Assembly: GCA_001303545.1 (NCBI GenBank)
Contig: LJUA01000009.1
Coordinates: forward strand, 1-28,889
Length of the DNA: 28,889 nt
Source: Dehalococcoidia bacterium SM23_28_2
GTDB taxonomy: Bacteria; Chloroflexota; Dehalococcoidia; SM23-28-2
Reading direction: 5' to 3'
The position numbers and the translations under genes are program-made. Below, piece after piece: positions 6,001-13,575 of this stretch (position 1 is its first letter; the number at the start of each line of letters is the position of its first letter). The notes beneath the pieces are model-generated. The model saw nothing but the letters and a program-made list of their open reading frames with translations, ran no database searches and had not been told where the DNA came from.

Positions 6001-7280
6001 TACATAAGGTAGCGAAGCCACACATAGGCGGTGGCTATGAGCAGGGAGACCATGGTCACCAACACGCTGTAGCGCAGGAACTGGAGAAATGTGACGCTGT
6101 AGCCAGCCCGCTCGGCCACGCCGATGACATATACGTTGGCCGCAGCCGCCACGGGGGTGAAGTTGGCTCCCAGACCAGCGCCGAGGGCCAGAGCCCACCA
6201 CAGGGGGTTGCTGGCCGACTCGCCGACCGGCAACCCCGCGCTCACCTCGCGCACCACAGGGATCATGGCCGCCGCATATGGTATTTGGTTCACAATGCTG
6301 GAAAGGATGCCCGTCGGCCAGAGAATGAGCATAACTGCCGCCGACAGATGCCCGCCGCTGGCATCGGCCATTCTCTCGCCGATATCTTCCAGCAGCCCTA
6401 CCTCCTCCGCACCTCCCACCACCATGAACAGGCCCACGAAGAAGAAGATGGTGGGCCACTCCACCTCCAGCAGCGCCTCACGAGGGTGCTGACCGCTGAC
6501 AAGGATGAGGGCGGTGGCTCCACCCAGAGCCACCGTGGCCGGCTCGTAGTTAAGGGGTCCGTGGATGAGAAAGCCTATGCCCACTAGGACAAGGATGACC
6601 AGCGATTTGTACAAGAGGCCACGATCGGTCAGGACCTCGTCCTCGTCGAGCTCCATGATGCGGTGCTCAAGCTCGGGGCGTGTTTGCAGTTGACGGCCGA
6701 AAAGGAGGAATACCATGACCAAGAAGACGGCCATGACCAACAGAATGACTGGCCCAAGGTGAAACAGGAAGTCCAGGAAGTCCAGGTCAGCGCCGCTGCC
6801 GATAATGATGTTGGGTGGGTCGCCGATGAGGGTGGCAGTGCCGCCGATGTTGGAGGCCATGATGATGGTCAGCAGGAAGGGCACCGGATTCACCTGCAGA
6901 ATGCTGGCCACAAACAGGCTCAGAGGTGCCAGGAGGACGACAGTAGTAACATTGTCCAGGAAAGCGGATGCCACTGCCGCGAGGATAGCCATGAACAGAA
7001 GAATTCGCAGGGGATTCCCTTTGGCTAGCTTGGCCTGCCTGATGGCCAGCCACTGAAAAGCGCCCGTTTTGCCCAGAATGTTCGCTATGATCATCATTCC
7101 GATCAGGAGGAAGATGACATTGAAATCGATAGCGGCGAAGGCCTCTTCCTGGTCGAGGATGCGAAAGGCGATCATCAGCAGACCGCCGGCGAGGGCGGCC
7201 GCTGTCTTGTGAATTCGTTCGGAGATGATGAGGAAGTAGGTAACGGAGAAAATGAGGGAGGCCAGCGCCAGGTCGTTCAA
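6000..7280 (-). CDS. ArsB/NhaD-type ion transporter (SLC13/CitM superfamily permease)
   Basis: A 426-residue polytopic inner-membrane protein of about 11-12 hydrophobic segments. The family signatures DNVTTVVLLAP and NIGGTATLIGDPPNIIIGS are present in the first half, and a matching NQIPYAAAMIPVV and GANFTPVAAAANV in the second half, as in ArsB (arsenite), NhaD (Na+/H+) and related ion-transporter superfamily members. The transported ion cannot be read from sequence. Its ATG overlaps the TGA of the CBS-domain gene by four bases (ATGA), so the two are translationally coupled and the CBS protein may regulate transport. Confidence 0.88.
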   Translation of the reverse strand: MNDLALASLIFSVTYFLIISERIHKTAAALAGGLLMIAFRILDQEEAFAAIDFNVIFLLIGMMIIANILGKTGAFQWLAIRQAKLAKGNPLRILLFMAILAAVASAFLDNVTTVVLLAPLSLFVASILQVNPVPFLLTIIMASNIGGTATLIGDPPNIIIGSGADLDFLDFLFHLGPVILLVMAVFLVMVFLLFGRQLQTRPELEHRIMELDEDEVLTDRGLLYKSLVILVLVGIGFLIHGPLNYEPATVALGGATALILVSGQHPREALLEVEWPTIFFFVGLFMVVGGAEEVGLLEDIGERMADASGGHLSAAVMLILWPTGILSSIVNQIPYAAAMIPVVREVSAGLPVGESASNPLWWALALGAGLGANFTPVAAAANVYVIGVAERAGYSVTFLQFLRYSVLVTMVSLLIATAYVWLRYLM

Positions 7281-7864
7281 CCGCCTCCCTCCGTGCTACC
7301 TTTCTGCCGGGGCTTCTGACCTGGGCCTCTCTCGGCCCACTTCCGATGCTTATGCAGCCACAGTCGCACGAGCTGTAGGCGACTTAGACAGGCCACCACC
7401 CGCATTTCCTCGTCCACGACGGGCAGGCTGTCCAGCTTGTTCTCATGCATACGGATAAAAGCATCCCTAGCGCTGTCTTCCCTGGTGAGGAAGATAGGAG
7501 GCTGCATCAGCTCCTTGGCCTTGCGGGCGCGGCTGATCTTGCCGAACTCCTCGATATTCTCGAAGGCCCGCAAGCCTACCAGGAACTCCTCGGGGGCCAC
7601 ATGCAGAAAGAGTTCGGCCAGGAGCAGGTGCATGGGGATCACCCCCACCAGGCGCTCCTCGGCATCTACCACTGCTGCCGTGTGGGTGCCTAGATTGGCA
7701 GCCATGGACTCGGTCACCTCGAGGAGCTCGGCCTCCTCGTTGACAACGCAGGCCGAGATGCCCACTCGGCCTAGGGCCTCACCCACCGAGGTCTCGCGGG
7801 TGATAGCCTCGGCCTGCTCCTGCAGAGGCCGGCTGTCGAGCGATTCCTCTTTGTCTTCAGCCAT
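7277..7864 (-). CDS. CBS-domain protein coupled to the permease
   Basis: A 195-residue soluble protein with two CBS-type modules (about 25-80 and 105-165; ELMQPPIFLTREDSARDAF and LDSLPVVDEEMRVV are typical CBS segments) and a basic, disordered tail. CBS pairs bind adenosyl ligands and commonly gate channels and transporters. The gene overlaps the permease gene by four bases, so a regulatory role on it is likely (inference). ATG 7864 is chosen because GGAG lies six bases upstream; the longer TTG version at 7876 would include that ribosome site as coding sequence. Confidence 0.82.
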   Translation of the reverse strand: MAEDKEESLDSRPLQEQAEAITRETSVGEALGRVGISACVVNEEAELLEVTESMAANLGTHTAAVVDAEERLVGVIPMHLLLAELFLHVAPEEFLVGLRAFENIEEFGKISRARKAKELMQPPIFLTREDSARDAFIRMHENKLDSLPVVDEEMRVVACLSRLQLVRLWLHKHRKWAERGPGQKPRQKGSTEGGG

Positions 7865-7896
7865 CGCCTTCTCCAATCGCCATGCCTAGCGCCGAT

Positions 7897-7905
7897 TATA
7901 TCACG
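7897..7905 (-). promoter_or_regulatory. Extended -10 promoter for CBS-permease operon
   Basis: On the minus strand TGATATAAT is an extended -10 (TG-n-TATAAT) with a perfect hexamer; no good -35 is visible. The predicted leader to the ATG at 7864 is about 26 bases. Confidence 0.6.
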
Positions 7906-7948
7906 CCCGCCGACCGGCCCCTGTGGCCGGGTCGGCATTCAGTTCAGG

Positions 7949-7978
7949 TTGACAGGCCCCTAGTGTTTCGGGCATGCT
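7949..7978 (+). promoter_or_regulatory. Probable otsA promoter
   Basis: TTGACA (7949-7954), 18 bases, CATGCT (7973-7978) lie just before otsA. Initiation near 7985 would leave only about 10 bases of leader, consistent with the lack of a ribosome site before the ATG at 7994. Confidence 0.5.
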
Positions 7979-7993
7979 GGCAAGAGAAAAACA

Positions 7994-9526
7994 ATGGAGA
8001 GCGGTCAATCATATTTCGACAAGAAACAGGAGCGATTTCAGGAATTATGCCAGCGAGTTCTGGCCGAACGTCGTCTGATCGTTGCCAGCAATCGAGGACC
8101 GGTCGATTACACCCTAGCTTCCGACGGCAGCCTGCGCGCCCAACCAGGTAGCGGTGGGCTGGTCACCGCCCTCAGCGGTGTCGGGCGCTTCGTCCCCCTC
8201 ACTTGGGTGGCCACCGCCATGAGCGATGGGGACCGTCGCCTGGCCAAGGAGGCTGACGGTCGCATAAGGGCGCCCCTGCCCGATCAGGAGATCTACCTAC
8301 GTTTCGTGGTCGTCCCTCGCTCTGTGTTCCATCGCTTCTACTCGGTGTTCTCCAACCCCCTTCTGTGGTTCATCCAGCACTACATGTGGAATACTCCCCG
8401 CACGCCCAGTATCGGCCGGCCTGTGTACGAGGCCTGGGAGCAGGGATATGTGCCGGTCAATCAGGCCTTCGCTCAGGCGGTGGCAGAGGAGGCGGCTGGT
8501 GAGGGCCACACGCCGTTCATCGTCCTTCACGACTACCATCTCTATCTGGCACCCGCCGAGGTTCGCCAGCTTCTACCCGACGCACCCATCCTCCATTTCA
8601 CTCATATCCCCTGGCCAGGGCCGAGGTACTGGAGCATCCTGCCGGAGTTCATGCGGCGCGAGATTCACCAGAAGATCTGCGCCGCCGACATCGTCGGCTT
8701 TCAGACCATGCGCGATGTGCGTGATTTTCTCGCCTGCTGCGAGGAGTTCCTGAAGGGGGCCAGTGTCGACCATCGAGCTTGCACGGTCGCTCAGGACGAC
8801 TGGTTCACGCGCGTCACCTACTATCCCATCTCTGTAGACGCTGCCGGTCTATCGAGCTTCGCCGTTTCCCCTGAGGTTCGAGAGCATGAGGAAAGCTTGA
8901 GCCGACTGCGTCGGGAGATAACCATCGTGCGGGTGGACCGTGCCGAGCCAAGCAAGAATATCATCCGTGGCTTCAGGGCCTACGACCATCTGCTGGATCG
9001 CTATCCCGACCTGCGCCAGCGGGTCGTCTTCCTGGCCTTTCTGGTGCCCTCCCGCGGTGAGGTGTCCATCTATCGGACCTACGCCCGCGATATGTTGGAC
9101 CTGGCCCAGACAATCAACGGCAAGTACGGAGACAGTGAGTGGCAGCCCATCCACATCTTCTATGAGGACAACTACGCCCAGGCTATCGCCGCTATGCGTC
9201 TCTACGACATTCTTTTGGTGAACTCTCTCATCGACGGCATGAACCTGGTGGCCAAGGAAGGGCCGCTGGTGAACACCAGAGACGGGGTTCTGATCCTTTC
9301 CGAGATGGCGGGCGCTCACGAGCAACTAGGGGAGTACGCCTTGTCGGTTTGCCCCACCGACTTGGAGGGCACTGTGCGCGCTCTCTACGCGGCCATCAAT
9401 ATGCCTGCCGAGGATAAGAGACGGCGAGCCGCCGCCCTCCGTCGGGCTATCCAGGAGGAAGACATTACCTTCTGGCTACAGCGCCAGTTCCGCGACCTCA
9501 TGGCCGTTTCCCGCCAACGACACTAG
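7994..9526 (+). CDS. otsA: Trehalose-6-phosphate synthase (GT20)
   Basis: A 510-residue GT20 glycosyltransferase that would join a nucleotide-activated glucose to glucose-6-phosphate to give trehalose-6-phosphate. Visible family features are the N-terminal ASNRGP donor loop (31-36), HDYHLYLAP near 179, THIPWPGPRYW, VDRAEPSKNI near 314 carrying the Arg and Lys that hold donor phosphates, and DGMNLVAKE near 414. VDRAEPSKN deviates from the more usual VDRLDYSKG, and the N-terminus is longer than in E. coli OtsA, so a related sugar-phosphate synthase is possible. The partner phosphatase otsB is encoded convergently, overlapping its last 29 bases. Confidence 0.88.
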   Translation: MESGQSYFDKKQERFQELCQRVLAERRLIVASNRGPVDYTLASDGSLRAQPGSGGLVTALSGVGRFVPLTWVATAMSDGDRRLAKEADGRIRAPLPDQEIYLRFVVVPRSVFHRFYSVFSNPLLWFIQHYMWNTPRTPSIGRPVYEAWEQGYVPVNQAFAQAVAEEAAGEGHTPFIVLHDYHLYLAPAEVRQLLPDAPILHFTHIPWPGPRYWSILPEFMRREIHQKICAADIVGFQTMRDVRDFLACCEEFLKGASVDHRACTVAQDDWFTRVTYYPISVDAAGLSSFAVSPEVREHEESLSRLRREITIVRVDRAEPSKNIIRGFRAYDHLLDRYPDLRQRVVFLAFLVPSRGEVSIYRTYARDMLDLAQTINGKYGDSEWQPIHIFYEDNYAQAIAAMRLYDILLVNSLIDGMNLVAKEGPLVNTRDGVLILSEMAGAHEQLGEYALSVCPTDLEGTVRALYAAINMPAEDKRRRAAALRRAIQEEDITFWLQRQFRDLMAVSRQRH

Positions 9527-10307
9527 CTATCTCACCCAGCAGCCACTCCACGCCGGGGACGCCGTCAACCCAGTAGTCGGCCTCCTTTGTTATCTCTTGC
9601 CCGGCCTCCGAGTTGGCGACGGCAACGGCGGCGCCCTTCACTCTGGCGTCCTGCCGCCAGCGGCGCAGCACCCTGAATGCATCCACATCCGTCAGGTCGT
9701 CTCCCAAATAGAGAACGCCAGCCAGACGATAGGTCTCCATTAGGTGGACGAGGGCTGTGCCTTTGTGCACGTCCAGAGGAGGACCCAGTTCGAAGACCCG
9801 CCGCCCTGGTCGTACGCGCAGACCTTGCGCCTCCCAGGGAGCTAGCGCCTCCATGATGGCAGCACGGGCGGTCTGGGCGTCGGCACACATGCGGTAATGG
9901 AAGGCGAGGATGGGCCCCTTGTCTTCCAGGAGAACGCCGGGCAGGTGAAAATGGGCGGCCAGCTTCCTCTTCGCCTCCTGGATCATCGCCTCGTAGGGTG
10001 CTGCCTCAGCCAGCGTCTCCTCTCGGCCCTGTTTCCACCAGGACAGGCCGTGGTTGCCAACGTAGACCAGGCCCTCGAGTCCCACCATACGGCGGGCAAC
10101 CTCGGGCGCACGTCCGCTTATCGCCGCTACCACCTCCACCCGCTGCGCTATCTCACCCAGATAGCGACGGCAGAGGGGGGTGACCGCCGCCGCGTCCGGC
10201 GTATCGACTATGGGGCTGAGGGTGCCGTCGATATCCGTCGCCAGACCGAAGGGGCGCTGGGCGAGGATCGGCTTCAGGGGGCCGACGTCGTCGAGGCGAA
10301 CGGTCAT
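9498..10307 (-). CDS. otsB: Trehalose-6-phosphate phosphatase (HAD superfamily)
   Basis: A 269-residue HAD phosphatase converting trehalose-6-phosphate to trehalose. Motif I is DIDGTL (D25 nucleophile, D27), motif II AISGR, then the family hallmark GNHGLSWW, and motif IV GDDLTDVDAF for Mg2+ binding. The start at ATG 10307 gives a normal N-terminus; a longer frame to 10367 would translate the hairpin at 10329-10364. No clear ribosome site is visible. It overlaps otsA by 29 bases tail to tail, so pathway enzymes are made from opposing transcripts. Confidence 0.9.
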   Translation of the reverse strand: MTVRLDDVGPLKPILAQRPFGLATDIDGTLSPIVDTPDAAAVTPLCRRYLGEIAQRVEVVAAISGRAPEVARRMVGLEGLVYVGNHGLSWWKQGREETLAEAAPYEAMIQEAKRKLAAHFHLPGVLLEDKGPILAFHYRMCADAQTARAAIMEALAPWEAQGLRVRPGRRVFELGPPLDVHKGTALVHLMETYRLAGVLYLGDDLTDVDAFRVLRRWRQDARVKGAAVAVANSEAGQEITKEADYWVDGVPGVEWLLGEIASVVGGKRP

Positions 10308-10328
10308 CACGGCTAGAAGGATAGCACA

Positions 10329-10364
10329 CCCTCGGCTCACCCCGCTGGGTTGCCGAGCCGAGGG
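10329..10364 (-). terminator. Perfect 10-bp hairpin between cupin and otsB
   Basis: CCCTCGGCTC (10329-10338) and GAGCCGAGGG (10355-10364) form a perfect inverted repeat with a 16-base loop, 12 bases after the cupin stop and 22 before the otsB start. On the minus strand there is no proper T-run, so it could attenuate or process a cupin-otsB transcript. Confidence 0.5.
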
Positions 10365-10376
10365 CAACGCGCCCTC

Positions 10377-10718
10377 TCAGCGCCGAGGGGTGTCAGGATG
10401 AGGAATGCAGCAGATGAAGCGAAGGATCTCCGAGCCCGTGTTCATAAAGCAGTGTTCCTCATCGCCGGGCACGTAAACCGCATCCTCGGGGGCCAGATCC
10501 CATTCCCCTTCGCTGCCGCGCAGCTTGCCCCGTCCGGAAAGTATGAACACCTCGTGCTCCCACCAGTGGTAGTGAAAAGGCGTGGAGGCGCCTGGCTGCA
10601 CCTCAAACACCCTCATGGCGAAGTGAGGAGCGCCGTCCTGGTCGGAGATGACCAAATGGAGGGCTACCCCCGGGATCTCCGTGTTCGGGGAGACGTCTCG
10701 GTAGTTGCAGACCTTCAT
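10377..10718 (-). CDS. Small cupin-domain protein
   Basis: A 113-residue single-domain cupin. The motif-1 region reads PFHYHWWEHEVFILSGRG, with two His and a Glu placed as metal ligands, and motif 2 is VPGDEEHCFMN with a third His. Such proteins include isomerases, dioxygenases and sugar-binding or sensing proteins; no substrate is evident. ATG 10718 (MKVCNYRDV) is chosen as a compact start, with AGGAG about 12 bases upstream, rather than further in-frame starts up to 10808. Its position inside the trehalose locus may be chance. Confidence 0.82.
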   Translation of the reverse strand: MKVCNYRDVSPNTEIPGVALHLVISDQDGAPHFAMRVFEVQPGASTPFHYHWWEHEVFILSGRGKLRGSEGEWDLAPEDAVYVPGDEEHCFMNTGSEILRFICCIPHPDTPRR

Positions 10719-10801
10719 CGTGGAGCCGACTCCTTTCATAGCGACTGGTCGTGCTATCGATCCTAGCGGTGTGCCATCGAGTGTCAAGAGGGGGTGAGTG
10801 A

Positions 10802-10830
10802 GTGTCAATGCACGAGGGCACGTGTATAAT
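10802..10830 (+). promoter_or_regulatory. Probable treT promoter
   Basis: A perfect TATAAT (10825-10830) with GTGTCA (10802-10807) 17 bases upstream. The GAGTGTCAA element occurs twice about 20 bases apart at 10779-10808. Confidence 0.55.
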
Positions 10831-10877
10831 GATGCAGATCAAGGGCTGCAATCCGATCGCATAGGGGGAAGGGACCA

Positions 10878-12122
10878 TTGCTTGACTACGTAGACGTAGG
10901 ACCAAGACTGCTCAGCCAGTACGAGCCCATTGTTGGCGAGGAGACGCTGGAAGAGATAAGGGATTTGGCAGCCCCTCTTAGGGGCGCGCGTGTGGCTCAT
11001 ATCAACGCCACAACCTATGGTGGCGGCGTCTCCGAGTTGCTGAGATCGCTGGTGCCCCTCTATCGTGGCCTGGGCATCCACTGCGACTGGAAGATCATCT
11101 CGGGCCGGCCGGACTTCTTCGCCGTCACCAAGTCCTTCCACAATGCTCTCCAGGGTTCGCCATACGAGCTGACGCTGGCTGCCCAAGAGACTTACCTCAT
11201 GTGGAACACCCGCAATGCGCAGCTTCTGGAAGAGGGATACGACTTCATCGTGATCCATGATCCGCAGCCGGCCGCCATCCGTTACTTCAAGGGGCGAGCG
11301 GGGGCGAGGTGGATCTGGCGGTGCCACATCGATACCTCTGCGCCCAACGAAGCCGTCCTCGACTTCATGCTGCCCTTCCTTCTGGAATACGACGCTATTG
11401 TGTTTACCATGGACAGCTTTGTACCACCGCGGCTGAGGAATCAGAAGTTGGCCACCATTACTCCAGCCATCGACCCCCTAAGCCCCAAAAACATGGCGCT
11501 TCCCGGAAATCTTTGTGAGGAGATCCGTGCCTGGCGGGGCATCGATCCTCGCCGCCCTCTGGTGACCCAAGTCTCGCGGTTCGATCCCTGGAAGGACCCC
11601 ATGGGCGTTATTGACGTCTACCGACTGGTGCGCAAGGAGGTGCCCGGACTGCAGTTAGCCTTATTGAGCACCATCGCTCATGATGATCCAGAGGTCTGGG
11701 ATATCTACAAGGTGCTTGTGGATGAGGTTAGGGGTGACGACGATATCCACCTTCTCACCAATCTCATCGGTGTGGGCGACATGGAGGTGAACATCTTCCA
11801 GCTTTGCTCCGATGTGGTCCTTCAAAGGTCGATCCGTGAGGGGTTTGGCCTGGTAGTCTCCGAGACGATCTGGAAGGGCACGCCGGTGGTGGCCAATCGC
11901 GCTGGCGGCATCCCTCTCCAGATGGGCGATGGGGTGGGAGGTTTCCTGGTGGAGAGCACCGAGGAGTGCGCCGAGCGAACCCTGTATCTACTTCGCAATC
12001 GCCAGGAGGCAAGGAAGCTGGGGCTGGCTGGCCGGGAGAGAGTACGCCAACGGTTCCTCATCACCCGCCTGCTCGCCGACGAACTGCGTCTGTTGTCGAG
12101 CCTGGCGCTGCGCGCAACTTAG
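10878..12122 (+). CDS. treT: Trehalose glycosyltransferring synthase (GT4)
   Basis: A 414-residue GT4 retaining glycosyltransferase closely resembling TreT, which makes trehalose directly from a nucleotide-glucose and glucose. It has the N-terminal VAHINATTYGGGVSELL acceptor-side loop, WRCHIDTSAP, SRFDPWKDPMGVI, and the C-terminal QRSIREGFGLVVSE (near 315-330) with its E-x7-E nucleotide-binding pattern, followed by GTPVVANRAGG. The start is TTG at 10878, preceded by GGGGGAAGGG; the reading frame has no earlier good start. A promoter lies about 50 bases upstream. With otsA and otsB nearby the cell appears to encode two routes to trehalose. Confidence 0.9.
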   Translation: MLDYVDVGPRLLSQYEPIVGEETLEEIRDLAAPLRGARVAHINATTYGGGVSELLRSLVPLYRGLGIHCDWKIISGRPDFFAVTKSFHNALQGSPYELTLAAQETYLMWNTRNAQLLEEGYDFIVIHDPQPAAIRYFKGRAGARWIWRCHIDTSAPNEAVLDFMLPFLLEYDAIVFTMDSFVPPRLRNQKLATITPAIDPLSPKNMALPGNLCEEIRAWRGIDPRRPLVTQVSRFDPWKDPMGVIDVYRLVRKEVPGLQLALLSTIAHDDPEVWDIYKVLVDEVRGDDDIHLLTNLIGVGDMEVNIFQLCSDVVLQRSIREGFGLVVSETIWKGTPVVANRAGGIPLQMGDGVGGFLVESTEECAERTLYLLRNRQEARKLGLAGRERVRQRFLITRLLADELRLLSSLALRAT

Positions 12123-12168
12123 GGGCCTCGCGCCAGCGCAGAAGAATCTCAGCTCGGAGACGGTACGC

Positions 12169-13005
12169 CTAGCTCTCGTCCAGCAGTGCGCGCAGGCGGG
12201 CTCCGTACAGCGGGTCGGGCCCCATTTCGGCGGCGGTTTGGTCGACGGCGTCTGCCACGGGTAGTTCCTCGACCAGAAGCTTCTCCAGCAGGAGTAGGGT
12301 GCCCGCATCGCTGTGGCTGGCGGAGACGGAGCGGGTCCAGCTCACGAAGGCACTGGCCCCCTTGTCCAGGAAGGCCTGAGCTGTCCGCTCGGAGCGTAGG
12401 CCATCGCAGCCCATCATCACGATCAGCGTGTCGTCGAAGCTGTCCCGCATGCTGTAGAGGATGAAGTCGGGCGCTATGCCAAACAAGGGGGGAGCGCCTT
12501 CATAGTACTCGGCCTTCCCCAGACGCCCGAGCGGCTCGTCGGGGTACTTGTCGCGGCTATAGGGCTCGCCGGTGAACAGGCTGACGTACTCCCGCTTGGT
12601 CTTCTCTCCGGTGGCGACGTCGGTTTCCTCCGCCATGCCGGAGTGAACGCGGAGGATGAGCAGGTCGTAGTCGTGGGTGGGCAGATCGCGATAGAAGTCC
12701 ACCGTGATCTCCTCGCCCGGGTAGTAGTCCACGGTGTATCCGGCCTCCTCCAGAATGTCGGTGGCCGAGGCGGCGAAGTCGGGGTTAGGCTGGGTCAGAT
12801 CGAGCTGATCAACAATTGCGGCGGCCCTGCCGCCGCTCTCAGGGCCGCCGCCAATCACGCCGCTGAGGAGGAGTCCAGCGGCGAGGGACATGGAGATAAT
12901 AGCTACGATAACCAGGACGACCGCCGCCTTGCGCAGGCGACCGCCCTTCCTCTGATGCAGTTCCTCCTTCTTCTGAGGGCGCTTCTTCCGGCTACGACGG
13001 CTCAT
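12169..13005 (-). CDS. Membrane-anchored caspase/CHAT-like protein of unknown function
   Basis: A 278-residue protein with a strongly basic N-terminus (1-26), one membrane helix (27-50) and an external domain. In that domain a strand DYDLLILRVHSG ends at H121, and a later strand DTLIVMMGC ends at C200, followed by DGLRSERTAQAFLDKGASAFVSWT. A His-Ser-Gly after one core strand and a Cys after the next is the arrangement of the clan CD His-Cys dyad (caspase, gingipain, CHAT). The K/R-rich start and single helix put the domain outside the cytoplasm. I do not recognise a named family. It has a consensus promoter about 190 bases upstream and is convergent with treT. Confidence 0.7.
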   Translation of the reverse strand: MSRRSRKKRPQKKEELHQRKGGRLRKAAVVLVIVAIISMSLAAGLLLSGVIGGGPESGGRAAAIVDQLDLTQPNPDFAASATDILEEAGYTVDYYPGEEITVDFYRDLPTHDYDLLILRVHSGMAEETDVATGEKTKREYVSLFTGEPYSRDKYPDEPLGRLGKAEYYEGAPPLFGIAPDFILYSMRDSFDDTLIVMMGCDGLRSERTAQAFLDKGASAFVSWTRSVSASHSDAGTLLLLEKLLVEELPVADAVDQTAAEMGPDPLYGARLRALLDES

Positions 13006-13042
13006 ATCGGAGCCAGCATAGCACAGGCACCCCTACCGCAAC

Positions 13043-13066
13043 TATCCCTTCGACAAGCTCAGGACC
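13043..13066. repeat. Dispersed intergenic repeat (PELVEG/RQAQDR type)
   Basis: The core CCCTTCGACAAGCTCAGGAC is a short element I recall as scattered through intergenic DNA of many Chloroflexota and other environmental genomes. Its translations give PELVEG on one strand and LRQAQDR on the other, both visible in frames here. Its role is unknown. Confidence 0.6.
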
Positions 13067-13199
13067 GGCTTCTCCTCGCGTACCAGCCGCCCGCTGCGAG
13101 CGCTGGCAGGAGAATTCGTCCGTACTCCATGGCTGCGCCCTTAGCTCCGCGCGTCCCGTACCTATCTGCCGCCGGTATGTCGTGCCTCGGAGCAGACAT

Positions 13200-13227
13200 A
13201 TTTTACATATCTGTATAAATTTGTCAA
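13200..13227 (-). promoter_or_regulatory. Strong sigma-70-type promoter for the caspase-like gene
   Basis: On the minus strand a perfect TTGACA (13222-13227), 16 bases, and TAAAAT (13200-13205) sit in an AT-rich island. It implies a leader of about 190 bases before the start codon at 13005, which includes the dispersed repeat. Confidence 0.6.
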
Positions 13228-13294
13228 GGGGTCGGAAGGACAAGTTTCGAGGAATTTTTCGGGGGATGGATGCACGTAGAGAGCTGGTGCGGAG

Positions 13295-13564
13295 TCAGGA
13301 GGGGGCTAGGCTCAGACGAGCGCGTATCTCCGCCTCGTCCAGGCCGTCCACGGACACCACCTTCTGCCGCGAGGTCTCTCCGCGGACGATGTGCAACCGT
13401 CGTCGCTCTACCCCCAGGGCGGCGGCCAGCAGGCGCAGCGTCGCCTCGTTGGCCTTGCCCCGCTGGGGCGGGGCAGCGACCCGAAGTCGCAGCACGTCTC
13501 CCTGCCAGCCCACAACGGCGTCGCGGCTGGCGCCGGGGCTCACCCGCACGGTAATAGATGCCAT
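13295..13564 (-). CDS. DUF167/YggU-family protein
   Basis: An 89-residue protein of the DUF167 (YggU) family: VRVSPGASRDAVVGW near the start, LRLRVAAPPQRGKAN at 26-39 and a C-terminal helix-strand. These small cytoplasmic proteins are widespread and have no settled function. Only the last 89 codons of a much longer open frame are real; the start ATG 13564 gives the normal family length. It lies 11 bases downstream of the hydrolase stop, so it is the last gene of a three-gene run. Confidence 0.88.
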   Translation of the reverse strand: MASITVRVSPGASRDAVVGWQGDVLRLRVAAPPQRGKANEATLRLLAAALGVERRRLHIVRGETSRQKVVSVDGLDEAEIRARLSLAPS

Positions 13565-13575
13565 TGCTCTCGCTG

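Larger units (their letters stand above)
13006..13294. other. 289-base intergenic region with repeat and promoter
   Basis: There is no credible gene here. It holds one copy of a dispersed repeat near 13046, and an AT-rich block at 13196-13260 containing the minus-strand promoter for the caspase-like gene. Short frames across it owe their PELVEG or RQAQDR strings to the repeat. Confidence 0.6.

Noticed and set aside
12992..13243. An 83-codon minus-strand frame between the caspase-like and DUF167 genes
   Set aside because: It spans the promoter and the dispersed repeat, and its GPELVEG string is the well-known false translation of that repeat.
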